NCBI RefSeq assembly: GCF_001908025.1
Contig: NZ_MQMG01000013.1
Location: forward strand, 1-64,000
DNA: 64,000 nucleotides
Reading direction: 5' to 3'
From: Geobacillus proteiniphilus
GTDB taxonomy: Bacteria; Bacillota; Bacilli; Bacillales; Anoxybacillaceae
Shown here: piece after piece, positions 1 to 8,692 of the stretch
Layout of the letters: every line of letters begins with the position of its first letter
Numbering within the stretch: position 1 is the stretch's first letter
Translations under genes and position numbers: made by a program
Notes under the pieces: model-generated
What the model was told of the DNA's origin: nothing
The model's database searches: none
Seen by the model: only the letters and a program-made list of their open reading frames with translations

Positions 1-186
1 AAGCGTCGGTCCGGCCATCGTCACTTCCAGCACTGCTTCATCACCGCTGTTGCCGACAAGCGCATTGGCAAGACGATATGCCCATGCGTCCATGGCTCCG
101 CTCATTGGCACACCGGCATGCCGGTAACCGGTGCGTCCGCTATCTTGGACGGTTGTAAAAAATCCGCTCTCGATGACGTCAATCAT
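1..186 (-). CDS. pxpC: 5-oxoprolinase subunit C (PxpC/KipA), N-terminal part, runs off the window
   Basis: Only the first 62 codons are present; the gene continues beyond position 1. The reading from ATG at 186 gives MIDVIESGFFTTVQDSGR, followed by GVPMSGAMD, the N-terminal signature of the biotin-dependent carboxyltransferase-like subunit of the PxpABC 5-oxoprolinase (B. subtilis KipA). The family cleaves 5-oxoproline to glutamate with ATP in the cytosol. The start overlaps the end of pxpB by 8 nt, so translation is probably coupled. pxpA would be expected further left, outside the window. Confidence 0.9.
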   Translation of the reverse strand, partial: MIDVIESGFFTTVQDSGRTGYRHAGVPMSGAMDAWAYRLANALVGNSGDEAVLEVTMAGPTL

Positions 187-871
187 GTTCCTCTCTCCAA
201 CGTGCAAATTCCTTGGCGTCAATGGGCTGAAACTCGACGATGTCGCCAGCGGCAAGCAAACTCGGCTCAGCCCGGCGCGGGTCAAACAGCTTCAGCGGCG
301 TCCGGCCAATCAACTGCCAGCCGCCCGGCGTGGCAAGCGGGTAGACGCCCGTCTGTCCGCCGGCGATGCCGACCGAACCGGCTGGCACTTTTGTGCGCGG
401 CACCGGCCGCCTTGGCGTCGCCAAGCGCGGCGACAGCCCTCCTAAATAGGCAAATCCAGGAGAAAAGCCGATCATATAAACTCGGTAGCGTCCGGTCGAA
501 TGAAGCGTCACCACCTCGTTTTCCGTCATCCCATGAAAGCGGGCGACATCCGACAAATCCGGACCGAATTCGCCGCCGTAACAGACGGGAATGACGACCG
601 TACGCGCCAAACGCCGCGCCGCTTGTTCAGACCGCCTGATGTTTTTCCTTAGCCATGCGCCTATGCCGATGTAATCGATCACCAATGGATCATAGTAGAT
701 GGTGAGCGACGAAAACGCCGGCACGATCTCCTCGATGCCTTCTTTTTTCTCTGCCTCAAGACGGGCTGCCGTCCCATGGACGACCTCGTTCACCGCCTCA
801 TCAATGCAGTCCGCGAACCGAACCGTCACCGCATATTCGCATAGCGGAAACAACGTATACTCCACCATCAT
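179..871 (-). CDS. pxpB: 5-oxoprolinase subunit B (PxpB/KipI family)
   Basis: A 230-residue protein of the KipI/allophanate hydrolase subunit 1 family, about the usual length. The C-terminal half has the cyclophilin-like signature GFSPGFAYLGGL followed by PRTKVPAGSVGIAGGQTG. With PxpA and PxpC it forms the ATP-dependent 5-oxoprolinase that recycles spontaneously formed pyroglutamate. In B. subtilis the homologue KipI also inhibits sporulation kinase KinA; whether this copy does so cannot be seen. It overlaps the upstream IclR gene by 4 nt (ATGA) and downstream pxpC by 8 nt, indicating one transcript. Confidence 0.92.
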   Translation of the reverse strand: MMVEYTLFPLCEYAVTVRFADCIDEAVNEVVHGTAARLEAEKKEGIEEIVPAFSSLTIYYDPLVIDYIGIGAWLRKNIRRSEQAARRLARTVVIPVCYGGEFGPDLSDVARFHGMTENEVVTLHSTGRYRVYMIGFSPGFAYLGGLSPRLATPRRPVPRTKVPAGSVGIAGGQTGVYPLATPGGWQLIGRTPLKLFDPRRAEPSLLAAGDIVEFQPIDAKEFARWREEHD

Positions 872-1620
872 CCCTTCCCTCGAAAGCCGAGTTCGCGCGA
901 AATGTCCATCGCCGCCTTCTTCAGAAGCGGAACGATGCGCGCCACATCATCCGACGAAAAGCGTTGTTCCGGCCCGGCAACGCTCAGCCCGGCAACCGCC
1001 GCGCCTTCATGGTTGAAAATCGGCACAGCAACGGCGGCCGAATAGTTTTCCAGCTCAGAATAGCTGACCGTATAGCCGCGGTCCCGGTCTTCTTCCAACA
1101 ACCGGCGCAACGCTTCTTTGTCGGTCACCGTATGTTTGGCGATTTTGACAAGCTCGACTTGTTCTAAATAACGTTCCCGATCCGCCTTGTCCATAAACGC
1201 GAGCAACACGCGCGGACACGCACCGGCGTACAGCGGAGCGCGCCGCCCAACTTTCGTATAGACGCGCACCGGCTCGGACGTTTCGACTTTTTCAATATAC
1301 AGCGCCTCATCGCCGTCGCGGATGACTAAATTGACCGCTTCGTTCGTCTCCTCTTTCAGCCGCTTCATCACTGGCAGCGCCGCCCGGCGAATATCGAGCC
1401 GCTCGGCGACGAGCGCGCCAAACGTCAAGAAGGCTAAACCGAGCTCATAGTGATCGCCTCGTTTTTGCAAAAAACCAAGGACAACAAGCGACTGTGCCAT
1501 CCGGTACACCGACGTTTTGGGCATCCGAAGCCGCTCGACCATTTCCGGCAGCGTCAACCGTTCGCAATCGAGAAACAAATCAAGCAGTTCTTTTGTTTTT
1601 AAGACCGTTTTATTCACCAT
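868..1620 (-). CDS. IclR-family regulator heading the pxpB-pxpC operon (KipR-like)
   Basis: A 250-residue protein with an N-terminal winged helix (about residues 1-65, LPEMVERLRMPKTSVYRMA) and the IclR effector domain (about 75-245, with YSELENYSAAVAVPIF near 187). It is preceded by AGAGGGGCA just before ATG at 1620. In B. subtilis the IclR protein KipR sits in the kipI-kipA operon and represses it, and the gene content here matches, although the regulator is first rather than last. Control of 5-oxoproline use is inferred from context; the ligand is unknown. Confidence 0.85.
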   Translation of the reverse strand: MVNKTVLKTKELLDLFLDCERLTLPEMVERLRMPKTSVYRMAQSLVVLGFLQKRGDHYELGLAFLTFGALVAERLDIRRAALPVMKRLKEETNEAVNLVIRDGDEALYIEKVETSEPVRVYTKVGRRAPLYAGACPRVLLAFMDKADRERYLEQVELVKIAKHTVTDKEALRRLLEEDRDRGYTVSYSELENYSAAVAVPIFNHEGAAVAGLSVAGPEQRFSSDDVARIVPLLKKAAMDISRELGFRGKG

Positions 1621-1634
1621 TGCCCCTCTGTTCC

Positions 1635-1650
1635 GAATATCAGAATATCA
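1635..1650. promoter_or_regulatory. Tandem GAATATCA repeat upstream of the IclR gene, possible operator
   Basis: Two perfect head-to-tail copies of GAATATCA lie 15 nt before the start codon of the IclR gene, flanked on both sides by TTCC. A TATAAT-like -10 for leftward transcription lies at 1679-1684. The position just downstream of the promoter suits autorepression. The site is inferred only from repeat structure and position. Confidence 0.35.
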
Positions 1651-1718
1651 ATTCCAAAATACGAGTTATATATTTTTTATTATAATGAAAAGTGGAACAA
1701 CTTTCTACCACAAAATGA

Positions 1719-1741
1719 AAAGCGCCCGCTGAACGGACGCC
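1719..1741 (-). terminator. Rho-independent terminator of the GNAT gene
   Basis: On the minus strand GCGTCCG, loop TTCAG and CGGGCGC form a 7-bp stem with one G-T pair, followed by TTTTC. It lies 9 nt after the GNAT stop codon. Confidence 0.7.
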
Positions 1742-1748
1742 GTTGAAT

Positions 1749-2192
1749 TCAAATCGATAAGCGTTTCAAAAACACGTAACTCACTTTTTGATATTCCATT
1801 TTTTCCTCATAGAAGCGATGGGCGTCAACCCGCTGGAGGCCGGATGACAGCGAGACAATCCCGTAGCCGTGCTCCTTCGCCCATTCGTGCACATGCGACA
1901 GCAACGCTTTTCCATACCCTTTCGAACGTTCGCTCGAAGCGGTAACCAAATCGCACACCCAAATAAAGCGACCGTTATAGAGCGTAATCATCGGCATGAA
2001 TCCGACAACGGCAACCATTTTGTCCTGATCATATAACGCCGCAAGCTTATACCCTTCTTTTTCTTGCGCTTCACGCACAAGCGCAACATACGTTTCTTCA
2101 TCCAAATGGGTGCGCAGCTCGCGCATGACCGGAAAGGCGCTTCTCACTTCTTCTTCGGTTTCGAGCCAAACGAATTGCCGCACGATTCCCAT
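1749..2192 (-). CDS. GNAT-family N-acetyltransferase
   Basis: A 147-residue GNAT protein. The acetyl-CoA binding signature is visible as SERSKGYGKALLSHVHEWA (about residues 89-107), followed by beta strand 5 and the HRFYEEKMEY end typical of the fold. The substrate cannot be told from sequence. The start is uncertain: AAGGGAG is only 1 nt from the ATG but 9 nt from a GTG at codon 4 (position 2183), which is the better-spaced start. The gene is separated from the genes on both sides and ends at its own terminator. Confidence 0.85.
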   Translation of the reverse strand: MGIVRQFVWLETEEEVRSAFPVMRELRTHLDEETYVALVREAQEKEGYKLAALYDQDKMVAVVGFMPMITLYNGRFIWVCDLVTASSERSKGYGKALLSHVHEWAKEHGYGIVSLSSGLQRVDAHRFYEEKMEYQKVSYVFLKRLSI

Positions 2193-2233
2193 CTCCCTTC
2201 TCTAGTCAGTGCCCCTTTCAATGGATCGGCTGA

Positions 2234-3754
2234 TCATGTCAGCGAAGCGAGCACAGCCGGCAAGGCATCCACAACGTCCGACGCCAATACATCCCAGGGC
2301 GAATGACCGTGTTGAACAAGCCAATCAGCAGCCTTTCCATGCACGAAAACAGCATTGCTCACCGCCGGCTGCACCGCCTCGTGCTGCAGCAAAAACGCCG
2401 CCACGATGCCCGTCAACACGTCACCGCTGCCGCCTTTCGCCAAAGCCGGGTTGCCGGTCGTGTTGACATATTGCGATCCATCCGGCCCCGTAACAATCGT
2501 ATACGGCCCTTTCAACACGACATACACGCCATATTCCATCGCCAACCGCTTGGATACCCCAAAGCGGTCGTGCTCCACCTCGCGAATGGAGCGATGGACG
2601 ATGCGCGCCATTTCCCCCGGATGCGGGGTGATCACCGTCGGCGCGCTTCGGACGCGCACCTGTTCGGCGTAATCATCCCAGAAAAATAGGGCATCGGCAT
2701 CGAGGACAAGCGGCACCGGACGGCGCACAAGTTCGCTGACCAGGCGGCGCACCCCTTCCGTTCGCCCCATGCCTGGACCAACGGCGAGCGCATCGACATC
2801 CAGCCCATCCCAATCGGTCGCACCGGCAAATGCGCCGTCATCAGCCGGCCACGGCCTACACATCGCCTCGGGCACCCGGTTGGCGACCGCCTCGTACACC
2901 GTTTCCGGAACCGCCATGGTCACAAGTCCGGCCCCGCTTCGCAGCGCCGCTTTGGCGGCGAGCGTCACCGCTCCGGCCATCGCCTGTGACCCGCCGACAA
3001 CAAGCAGTTTGCCGTACGTTCCTTTATGAGAGAACCGCTTCCGCTTTGGCATCGTTCGTATGACATCGCTTCGTTCCCACACGAACCGATGGTCTGCATT
3101 CGCTTTGACCGCCAGCGGCGGAATGCCGATATCAACGACAACCATTTCTCCGTAATAATCGACAACGGGGAAGGTATACGCCCCAAGCTTTGGACATTGA
3201 ATGGTGAGCGTCATATCCGCGCGAACGGCCGCGGCGACATCACCGCCATCCGCCGGCACCCCGCTTGGCACATCGATTGCATACACAACAGCCCGCGAGC
3301 GGTTCACTTGTTCAATGATTTCTTGATACGGAGAACGAACCTCACCTTTCACGCCGATGCCAAGGAGCGCATCAATGATCACGTCGTAGTGCGGCGCACG
3401 CATCGCAAACTCTCGTTCATTCCCTTCATACGGAATCCACGAATACCCGGACCGCTCGTACACCTCAAGCGCCGTGCGCGCTGCTCCTTTCACCTTTTCC
3501 TTTGGTGGAACGAGCCATACATCGGTTTCGTAGCCGTAGCTTTTCAACATGCGGGCAACGACAAACCCATCCCCGCCGTTGTTGCCCGTCCCGGCAAGCA
3601 CCGCCACGTTAGCGGCGCGTGGAATTCGTTCTTTCAGCGCTGAAAACAGCGCCTGCCCGGCGTTTTCCATCAATGAATCAGCGCTAATGCCGATCCGCTC
3701 CGTCACTTCCCGGTCGATGGCGTACATTTCATCAGCTGTTACGATCGGAATCAT
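2234..3754 (-). CDS. nnr: Bifunctional NAD(P)H-hydrate epimerase / ADP-dependent dehydratase
   Basis: A 506-residue two-domain enzyme that repairs hydrated NADH and NADPH (NADHX, NADPHX). The N-terminal YjeF_N epimerase domain (about 1-215) shows DSLMENAGQ and GTGNNGGDGFVVAR. The C-terminal ribokinase-like dehydratase domain (about 230-505) shows KGTYGKLLVVGGS, TPHPGEMARI and NTTGNPALAKGGSGDVLTG, which carries the catalytic Asp. ATG at 3754 was chosen because GGAGGAAGGAGA directly precedes it; the frame is open 23 codons further upstream without a good RBS. B. subtilis has separate genes; many other bacteria carry this fusion. Confidence 0.93.
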   Translation of the reverse strand: MIPIVTADEMYAIDREVTERIGISADSLMENAGQALFSALKERIPRAANVAVLAGTGNNGGDGFVVARMLKSYGYETDVWLVPPKEKVKGAARTALEVYERSGYSWIPYEGNEREFAMRAPHYDVIIDALLGIGVKGEVRSPYQEIIEQVNRSRAVVYAIDVPSGVPADGGDVAAAVRADMTLTIQCPKLGAYTFPVVDYYGEMVVVDIGIPPLAVKANADHRFVWERSDVIRTMPKRKRFSHKGTYGKLLVVGGSQAMAGAVTLAAKAALRSGAGLVTMAVPETVYEAVANRVPEAMCRPWPADDGAFAGATDWDGLDVDALAVGPGMGRTEGVRRLVSELVRRPVPLVLDADALFFWDDYAEQVRVRSAPTVITPHPGEMARIVHRSIREVEHDRFGVSKRLAMEYGVYVVLKGPYTIVTGPDGSQYVNTTGNPALAKGGSGDVLTGIVAAFLLQHEAVQPAVSNAVFVHGKAADWLVQHGHSPWDVLASDVVDALPAVLASLT

Positions 3755-4124
3755 TCTCCTTCCTCCTCGCTTCTTTTGGCCTCCGTCCCCTTTGACGCTC
3801 CATCTTTTACACATGTTGGCCATGGGAGAATCAGGCTTCGAGAACGAACCACGATGCCCGATGGAGCGGTCTTTATGGAGCGTTCATGAAACGTTTGGCG
3901 TTCCCTGCCGCGCCTTCCCATCATCAATGTATATAGCATAACGTTCGACGCAAGAAAATGAGCGGTTCAACTCAACGCCAACCGCGCTTGCACCGAATGG
4001 GCGCCACATCATTCATCAGCCAAACCGCAGGCGCGAATCATCACTGTCTGTAGACGATATAGGCAAAAAAGGAGTATAGTAGAAATAGGCAATCCCGTAA
4101 AAGTCAAAAAAGAGGCGACCAACA
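3755..4124. other. Intergenic region between nnr and the MFS gene
   Basis: About 370 nt between two divergent genes. No convincing ORF or RNA was seen. GTATAGTAGAAA near 4073-4084 gives a possible -10 for the rightward MFS gene. The rest shows only short frames without RBS. Confidence 0.4.
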
Positions 4125-5315
4125 TTGACGCACATCGAAAAAGGAAGCAACAAATACCTTAAAGCAAGCATATCGCTCTTTTTTGGCGGCTTTGTGACGT
4201 TTGCCGTCCTATATACGCCCCAGCCGCTGTTGCCGATTTTCGCCAAACAGTTTCACATTTCTGCCGCGGCGGCGAGTTTAACCGTATCAGCATCGACCGG
4301 CACGCTCGCCGTCATGATGCTGATCGCTGCCAACTTATCGGACCGAATCGGCAAAAAACGGGTGATGATCGCCTCGATGTGGCTGACGTCGCTGTTGGCG
4401 ATCGCGATGGCGTTCAGCCCGAATTTTCCGATGCTGCTTGCGGCGCGCACGCTCGTTGGCATCACGGCAGCCGGCATCCCTTCGTTGGCGATGGCGTATG
4501 TCGCCGAAGAATTCCACCCAGCAAGCATCGGCAAGGCGATGGGGCTCTATATTAGCGGCACATCGATCGGCGGCATGGCTGGACGGATATTGACGGGCGT
4601 ACTGACCGATCTCTTTTCCTGGCGTTCGGCGCTTGCCATCATCGGCCTTCTATCATTGGCGCTTTGCCTCGCCTTCACCGTCCTTCTACCTGCCCCAAGA
4701 CAAGCGACCAAACGACGGAGCAGCGAAACGGTATGGCGGGCGTACGCCGTTCACCTTCGCGACAAGCCGCTTGCGGCGCTGATCGTCCTTGGTTTTTTGT
4801 TTATGGGCGGGTTTGTGACGATGTACAATTACATCGGCTTTTTGCTGAGCGAGCCGCCGTATTCATTCCGCCAATCCGTGCTCGGCTTTTTGTTTATCGT
4901 TTATGTGTTTGGCAGCTTCAGTTCTGTCTATATGGGGCGTCAAGCCGATATATACGGCCATGCGCGCACCCTGCGCCTGTCGGTCGCCTTGACGGCGCTC
5001 GGGGCGCTCGCCACGCTCGCCCCGTCCGTGTTCGTGAAAATCGCCGGCTTGGCGCTGTTTACGTTCGGCTTTTTCGGTTGCCATTCGATCGCCAGCGCCT
5101 GGATCGGCGAGCGGACGCACGTCTATAAAGCGCAGGCGTCGTCCTTGTATCTTCTTTTCTATTATTTAGGATCAAGCCTTGCCGGAACAGCCGGCGGCTA
5201 CGTCTGGGCGCATTTTCATTGGAGCGGCGTCATCGCCTTTATCGCCGTGTTGCTCGCCTTGTCCTACCCGCTTATCCGCTATGCGGAAAAACGACGGCCA
5301 TCGCCTTCACGATGA
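4125..5315 (+). CDS. MFS transporter, drug or metabolite efflux type
   Basis: A 396-residue protein with 12 predicted hydrophobic segments and the MFS motif A loop between helices 2 and 3 (LSDRIGKKRVMI, about residues 67-78). A second, weaker copy occurs after helix 8 (GRQADIYGHARTLR). The start is TTG at 4125, preceded by AGAGGCG. The overall pattern resembles B. subtilis YnfM-type DHA1 exporters. The substrate is unknown. The gene stands alone and converges with the zinc-ribbon gene 12 nt downstream. Confidence 0.85.
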   Translation: MTHIEKGSNKYLKASISLFFGGFVTFAVLYTPQPLLPIFAKQFHISAAAASLTVSASTGTLAVMMLIAANLSDRIGKKRVMIASMWLTSLLAIAMAFSPNFPMLLAARTLVGITAAGIPSLAMAYVAEEFHPASIGKAMGLYISGTSIGGMAGRILTGVLTDLFSWRSALAIIGLLSLALCLAFTVLLPAPRQATKRRSSETVWRAYAVHLRDKPLAALIVLGFLFMGGFVTMYNYIGFLLSEPPYSFRQSVLGFLFIVYVFGSFSSVYMGRQADIYGHARTLRLSVALTALGALATLAPSVFVKIAGLALFTFGFFGCHSIASAWIGERTHVYKAQASSLYLLFYYLGSSLAGTAGGYVWAHFHWSGVIAFIAVLLALSYPLIRYAEKRRPSPSR

Positions 5316-5327
5316 CCGCCGCCTCGA

Positions 5328-5732
5328 TTATGGCTGCTTGGCGATCACTTGCAACCCAAACTGCAGGCAATCGTCGCAAATCGCCGCCAGCGGACCTTTG
5401 GCCAGCCTTGGTTTTTCTTTGAGACAAAACGAGCAGCGGCCGCCGCCATGCGCCTCTTCTACCTCCATGGCCAGCGTTTCCTCAAGTTTTTCCAATGAGA
5501 AGACAGCCAACGCCTCGTATACATTATCAAGCAAATGATCATCAATATAGGCACATTTTCCTTCCCAACGGAGCGCGATGAGTTTCGCCGCCACCGCCAT
5601 CCCTTCGTAAAACCGGCGCCGAGCCTCATCCTCCCTTTGCTCGGCCATAGCGATCAATTCATCGGCAAAACGCTCAAGCGCCCGAGGCGTGCATTCATCA
5701 AGCCACCGTGTTGTTCCGTTTGTCATGCACAT
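5328..5732 (-). CDS. Hypothetical protein with C-terminal ClpX-type C4 zinc ribbon
   Basis: A 134-residue protein. The start at 5732 is set by GGGAGGGGAA before ATG. The C-terminal part has CSFCLKEK, then ICDDCLQFG about 17 residues later: a CxxC...CxxC pattern resembling the zinc-binding domain of ClpX, where it serves dimerisation and substrate or adaptor recognition. The N-terminal 90 residues are helical and acidic with no family recognised. No AAA+ domain is present, so it is not a ClpX. Function is unknown; a partner-binding role is only a guess. Confidence 0.7.
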   Translation of the reverse strand: MCMTNGTTRWLDECTPRALERFADELIAMAEQREDEARRRFYEGMAVAAKLIALRWEGKCAYIDDHLLDNVYEALAVFSLEKLEETLAMEVEEAHGGGRCSFCLKEKPRLAKGPLAAICDDCLQFGLQVIAKQP

Positions 5733-5789
5733 TTCCCCTCCCTCGTTTCTTTCCCTTTTCAATACGACAAACGGGCGTATTTTCCTTCT

Positions 5790-6197
5790 TCACCGCGGCA
5801 ATTCATCAAGAAAACGGGATCGCAGCTCAAGCGGCGGCAGCTGACAATGATCGCGCTTCGGAGCGAGACGATGCCGACGATTGGCAATCGCGTCATACAT
5901 ATGATCGCGCAACAGCCGTGGAACGAGAAATCCAGCCGCTGTCAGCCAATTCCACGGCCAAGCTAGACGCCGGCCGATGCGCAGGACAGCGTCAGATTTT
6001 ACATAACAGCACCCGTTCTCGATGAGGACGACACTGTCTTCTGCTGACATCTCCTGCTTTGCCAGCAACGCTTGGCCAACGATGCTCTGTTGCGCCGCAA
6101 AGCGGAACACCGCCTGGCGGTCGCGGGCGGCGATCCAGTGCGCGCTCGCATGGCAAAACAGGCAATCGCCATCAAATAAGATGACAGGATGCATCAC
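5790..6197 (-). CDS. DCC-family thiol-disulfide oxidoreductase (DUF393, YuxK-like)
   Basis: A 135-residue protein starting VILFDGDCLFCHASAHWI, the defining D-G-x-C-x-x-C motif of the DCC (DUF393) family with a thioredoxin-like fold. Later FAAQQSIVGQALL and the conserved SDAVLRIGRRL region fit the family, which is normally 120-140 residues. No specific substrate is known. The start overlaps the stop of the preceding HMCES-type gene by 4 nt (ATGA), so the two are translationally coupled. Confidence 0.88.
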   Translation of the reverse strand: MMHPVILFDGDCLFCHASAHWIAARDRQAVFRFAAQQSIVGQALLAKQEMSAEDSVVLIENGCCYVKSDAVLRIGRRLAWPWNWLTAAGFLVPRLLRDHMYDAIANRRHRLAPKRDHCQLPPLELRSRFLDELPR

Positions 6198-6877
6198 GTT
6201 CCCTCCATTGACCGGCTGTCGACCGGCTTGATGCAGGCGATCACGTCGTTTTTCGGCGAGTTGACCAGCGGCGCCACTTCGTACATGCGCATCTCGCCGC
6301 TCGGATACGGCGACAATAACGATTTCAAGTACTCGCTGTCGTCCAAACGCGGATCAAGCCAGTCGTCATGCCGCTCGGGAGGCAACATGACCGGCATCCG
6401 ATCGTGGATGGGGGCGATGAGCTCGTTCGCCCTCGTCGTGACGATCGCGCACGTCTCAAGCGGCCCGCTCGGCCCGTCCCAGCGCTCCCACAGTCCAGCA
6501 AAGGCAAACGGCTCGCCCGTTTTGAGGGTAAACCGGTACGGCACTTTTTTCGTTCCTTCCTTTTTCCATTCGAAAAATCCATCGGCTAAAATCAAACAAC
6601 GCCGCCGCTTGAACGCATGGCGAAAACTCGCCTTTTCATCGACTGTTTCCGCCCGGGCGTTGATCATCTTGGCGCCGATGCGGGCATCTTTTGCCCAAAA
6701 CGGCACAAGCCCCCAGCGCATCATTTTGCCGATTCGCTCCCCTTCTTCCACAATGACCGTCAACACCTCCTGGCTCGGGGCGATGTTGAACCGGGGCGCG
6801 AGCGGGCCTTGATAACGGAAGTGAAACTGCTCCTGCAACGCCAACAAATCGACAGTTAATGTAAACCGCCCGCACAT
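6194..6877 (-). CDS. SOS response-associated peptidase / abasic-site crosslinking protein (HMCES, YedK family)
   Basis: A 227-residue SRAP-domain protein. ATG at 6877 is preceded by GGGAGGAAGAGGC and gives MCGRFTL, so Cys2 becomes the N-terminal nucleophile after Met removal, as in E. coli YedK and human HMCES, which trap abasic sites in single-stranded DNA. The conserved FNIAPSQ, WGLVPFWAKD, INARAET and CLILADGFFEW motifs follow, and the terminal His region appears as IHDRMPVML. The length is typical. It is co-transcribed with the DCC thiol protein. No LexA box was identified in the upstream region. Confidence 0.92.
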   Translation of the reverse strand: MCGRFTLTVDLLALQEQFHFRYQGPLAPRFNIAPSQEVLTVIVEEGERIGKMMRWGLVPFWAKDARIGAKMINARAETVDEKASFRHAFKRRRCLILADGFFEWKKEGTKKVPYRFTLKTGEPFAFAGLWERWDGPSGPLETCAIVTTRANELIAPIHDRMPVMLPPERHDDWLDPRLDDSEYLKSLLSPYPSGEMRMYEVAPLVNSPKNDVIACIKPVDSRSMEGT

Positions 6878-7031
6878 GCCTCTTCCTCCCTTCTTCTCGT
6901 TAGCTCGATGGAAGCAAACCATCTTCTACCAGCAAACTGTCAACAACGCTCTCCCCATGTGCGCTCATCTTTATGAAAGTGTAAGTCTTCCTAGTTGAGT
7001 GATGATCCAAATCCTTTCCTTCTCAGTTTAT

Positions 7032-7063
7032 AAAAAAAGCGGCCGAGAGGGAAATCCGGCCGC
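7032..7063 (-). terminator. Terminator of the sensor kinase locus
   Basis: On the minus strand GCGGCCG, an 11-nt loop and CGGCCGC form a perfect 7-bp GC stem followed by TTTTTTT, 16 nt after the kinase stop codon. Confidence 0.85.
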
Positions 7064-7079
7064 TTGATGAAAAGAAGCA

Positions 7080-8194
7080 TCAGTTCACCTCTTGCGGCAC
7101 CGGCGCCAGAGGAAACCGAACCGTAAACGTGCTTCCTTTTTTCTCTTCCGAAACGACGGTTACCTCACCGCCGTGCGCTTTCGCAATTTCTTTGACGATC
7201 GTCAAGCCGAGCCCTGTTCCGCCGATGCGGCGGCGATCGGAGTTATCAACGCGGAAAAACTTCTCGAAAATATGCGGCAACGCTTCCGCCGGGATGCCAG
7301 GCCCTTCATCTTGCACATCGACGCACAGGCAGCCGCTATGTTCATACAACCGGATCACAACGGCTCCACCGTCTGGAGAATATTTCACCGCATTATGAAC
7401 TAAGTTCGTAAACAGCTGCCGCAAACGCTCTCTGTCGCCGCGGATCATCGTCCGCTTTGTCTCGATCAAGACGGAAAACGCATGAATATCCGTCCCCATT
7501 TTTTCGGCATCGATGACTTTTTCCATGATCGGAACAAGATCCACCGGCTCCCAACGATACGTTTGCCGGCCGGCTTCCATGCGCTGCACATCGAGAAAAT
7601 CATTGATCAAAGCCGTCAGCCGCTCCGCTTCTTGGCCAATGGCGGTCAAATATTTTCGCTGCCGTTCCGGCGCAAGCGGTTTGTTCAGCAGCAACTCCGC
7701 CAAACCGAGAATGCCCGCAAGCGGCGTCCGCAATTCATGGCTGACCGTGCTGACCAACTCGGATTTCATCCGATCCACTTCCGCCCGCGCTCAAACGCCT
7801 CCATCGCTTTCGGCATAAGCTGTTCGAAATAACGGATGAAAAACTCGCGGGCATCGCGAAGAACCCGCTCATCTTCCGGATGAGAAGCCAACGGCTCCAT
7901 TTCCCGCAATACTTGCTTCACGATTTCTTGTTGCTGAAAGACGCTTTCTTTAAACGACGGACGTCCAAATGCAAAATAGCCGCGCACATCAAAAAACGCT
8001 TGCGTAAACGCCCGATCAAGCTGGCGGGTGAGAATTTCCTTTTGCTCGAGCCTTTGTTGCGCCGCCTCAAATGAACGGACGAGCGACTGCTGGTACATCA
8101 CAAACAACGCCGAACCGAGAATAAACAACATCGTACATAAAACCATCAGCGATACAAATCGGGATGCAAGGTTGCGACGAAAGCGCATTGTCAT
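7080..8194 (-). pseudogene. Membrane sensor histidine kinase split by internal deletion and frameshift
   Basis: Two fragments of one kinase lie in different frames. The upstream fragment (8194 to 7766, 142 aa) has one N-terminal membrane helix (residues 12-33) and a helical CHASE3-like extracytoplasmic region, then stops. The downstream fragment (from about 7790 to 7080) carries HisKA (STVSHELRTPLAGILG, phospho-His) and HATPase_c (NLVHNAVKYSPDGG, DEGPGIP, GGTGLGLTIV). A second membrane helix and a HAMP or PAS linker, expected between them, are absent, so the damage is a deletion and not only a single-base shift. The downstream piece might still be translated from ATG at 7778. It overlaps the response regulator gene by 4 nt. 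Confidence 0.82.
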
Positions 8195-8559
8195 CTTTCA
8201 TTCAATACCTCATTCACTTTTTTCACAAAATCCAACGGGTGATACGGTTTTTCGATAAACAAATCCGCACCGGTTGAAAGCGCCCGCTCTCGGTCGGCCG
8301 GCTGGGTTTTCTCCGACAGCATGATCACTTTCGGACGTTTCCCGGGGCAGTCACGGCGAACATGTTCGAGCACCTCGACACCGCTATAAAACGGCAACAT
8401 ATAATCCAGCACCACCAAATCATAATCGCGTTCGCGCAGCTGCGCGAGCGCCTCTGCTCCGTCCGCCGCATCGTCCACTTGATGCCCTTCATCGGTCAAC
8501 AAATCGACTGCCAACATGCGCAACACATCTTCATCCTCAACAAGCAAAATCTGTTTCAA
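8191..8559 (-). CDS. Single-domain response regulator (CheY-like receiver)
   Basis: A 122-residue receiver domain with no output domain. Acidic pocket residues are in LLVEDED, the phospho-acceptor Asp in DLVVLDYMLP, Ser in IMLSEK and Lys in FIEKPYHPLDF. TTG at 8559 was chosen because a very strong GGGGAGGAAGG precedes it; the frame is open to ATG at 8586. It probably received phosphate from the adjacent kinase, which is now broken, or passes it to the neighbouring multi-receiver cyclase through its Hpt domain. It overlaps the kinase fragment by 4 nt. Confidence 0.88.
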   Translation of the reverse strand: MKQILLVEDEDVLRMLAVDLLTDEGHQVDDAADGAEALAQLRERDYDLVVLDYMLPFYSGVEVLEHVRRDCPGKRPKVIMLSEKTQPADRERALSTGADLFIEKPYHPLDFVKKVNEVLNER

Positions 8560-8692
8560 TCGTCCTTCCTCCCCCTGCTTCATCATGTTCGCCGCCTGCT
8601 TCTCCCCTTGCCGGCCAAAGGAAAATCCTCTTCCGCTCTCCCCGATGCCCGACGGGGGAATCCCATAAAAGCATAGAACGGTCGACGCAACT

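Noticed and set aside
118-594. Rightward ORF of 158 codons over pxpB
   Set aside because: Antisense to a clearly conserved gene; arginine- and proline-rich composition of a shadow frame, no RBS.
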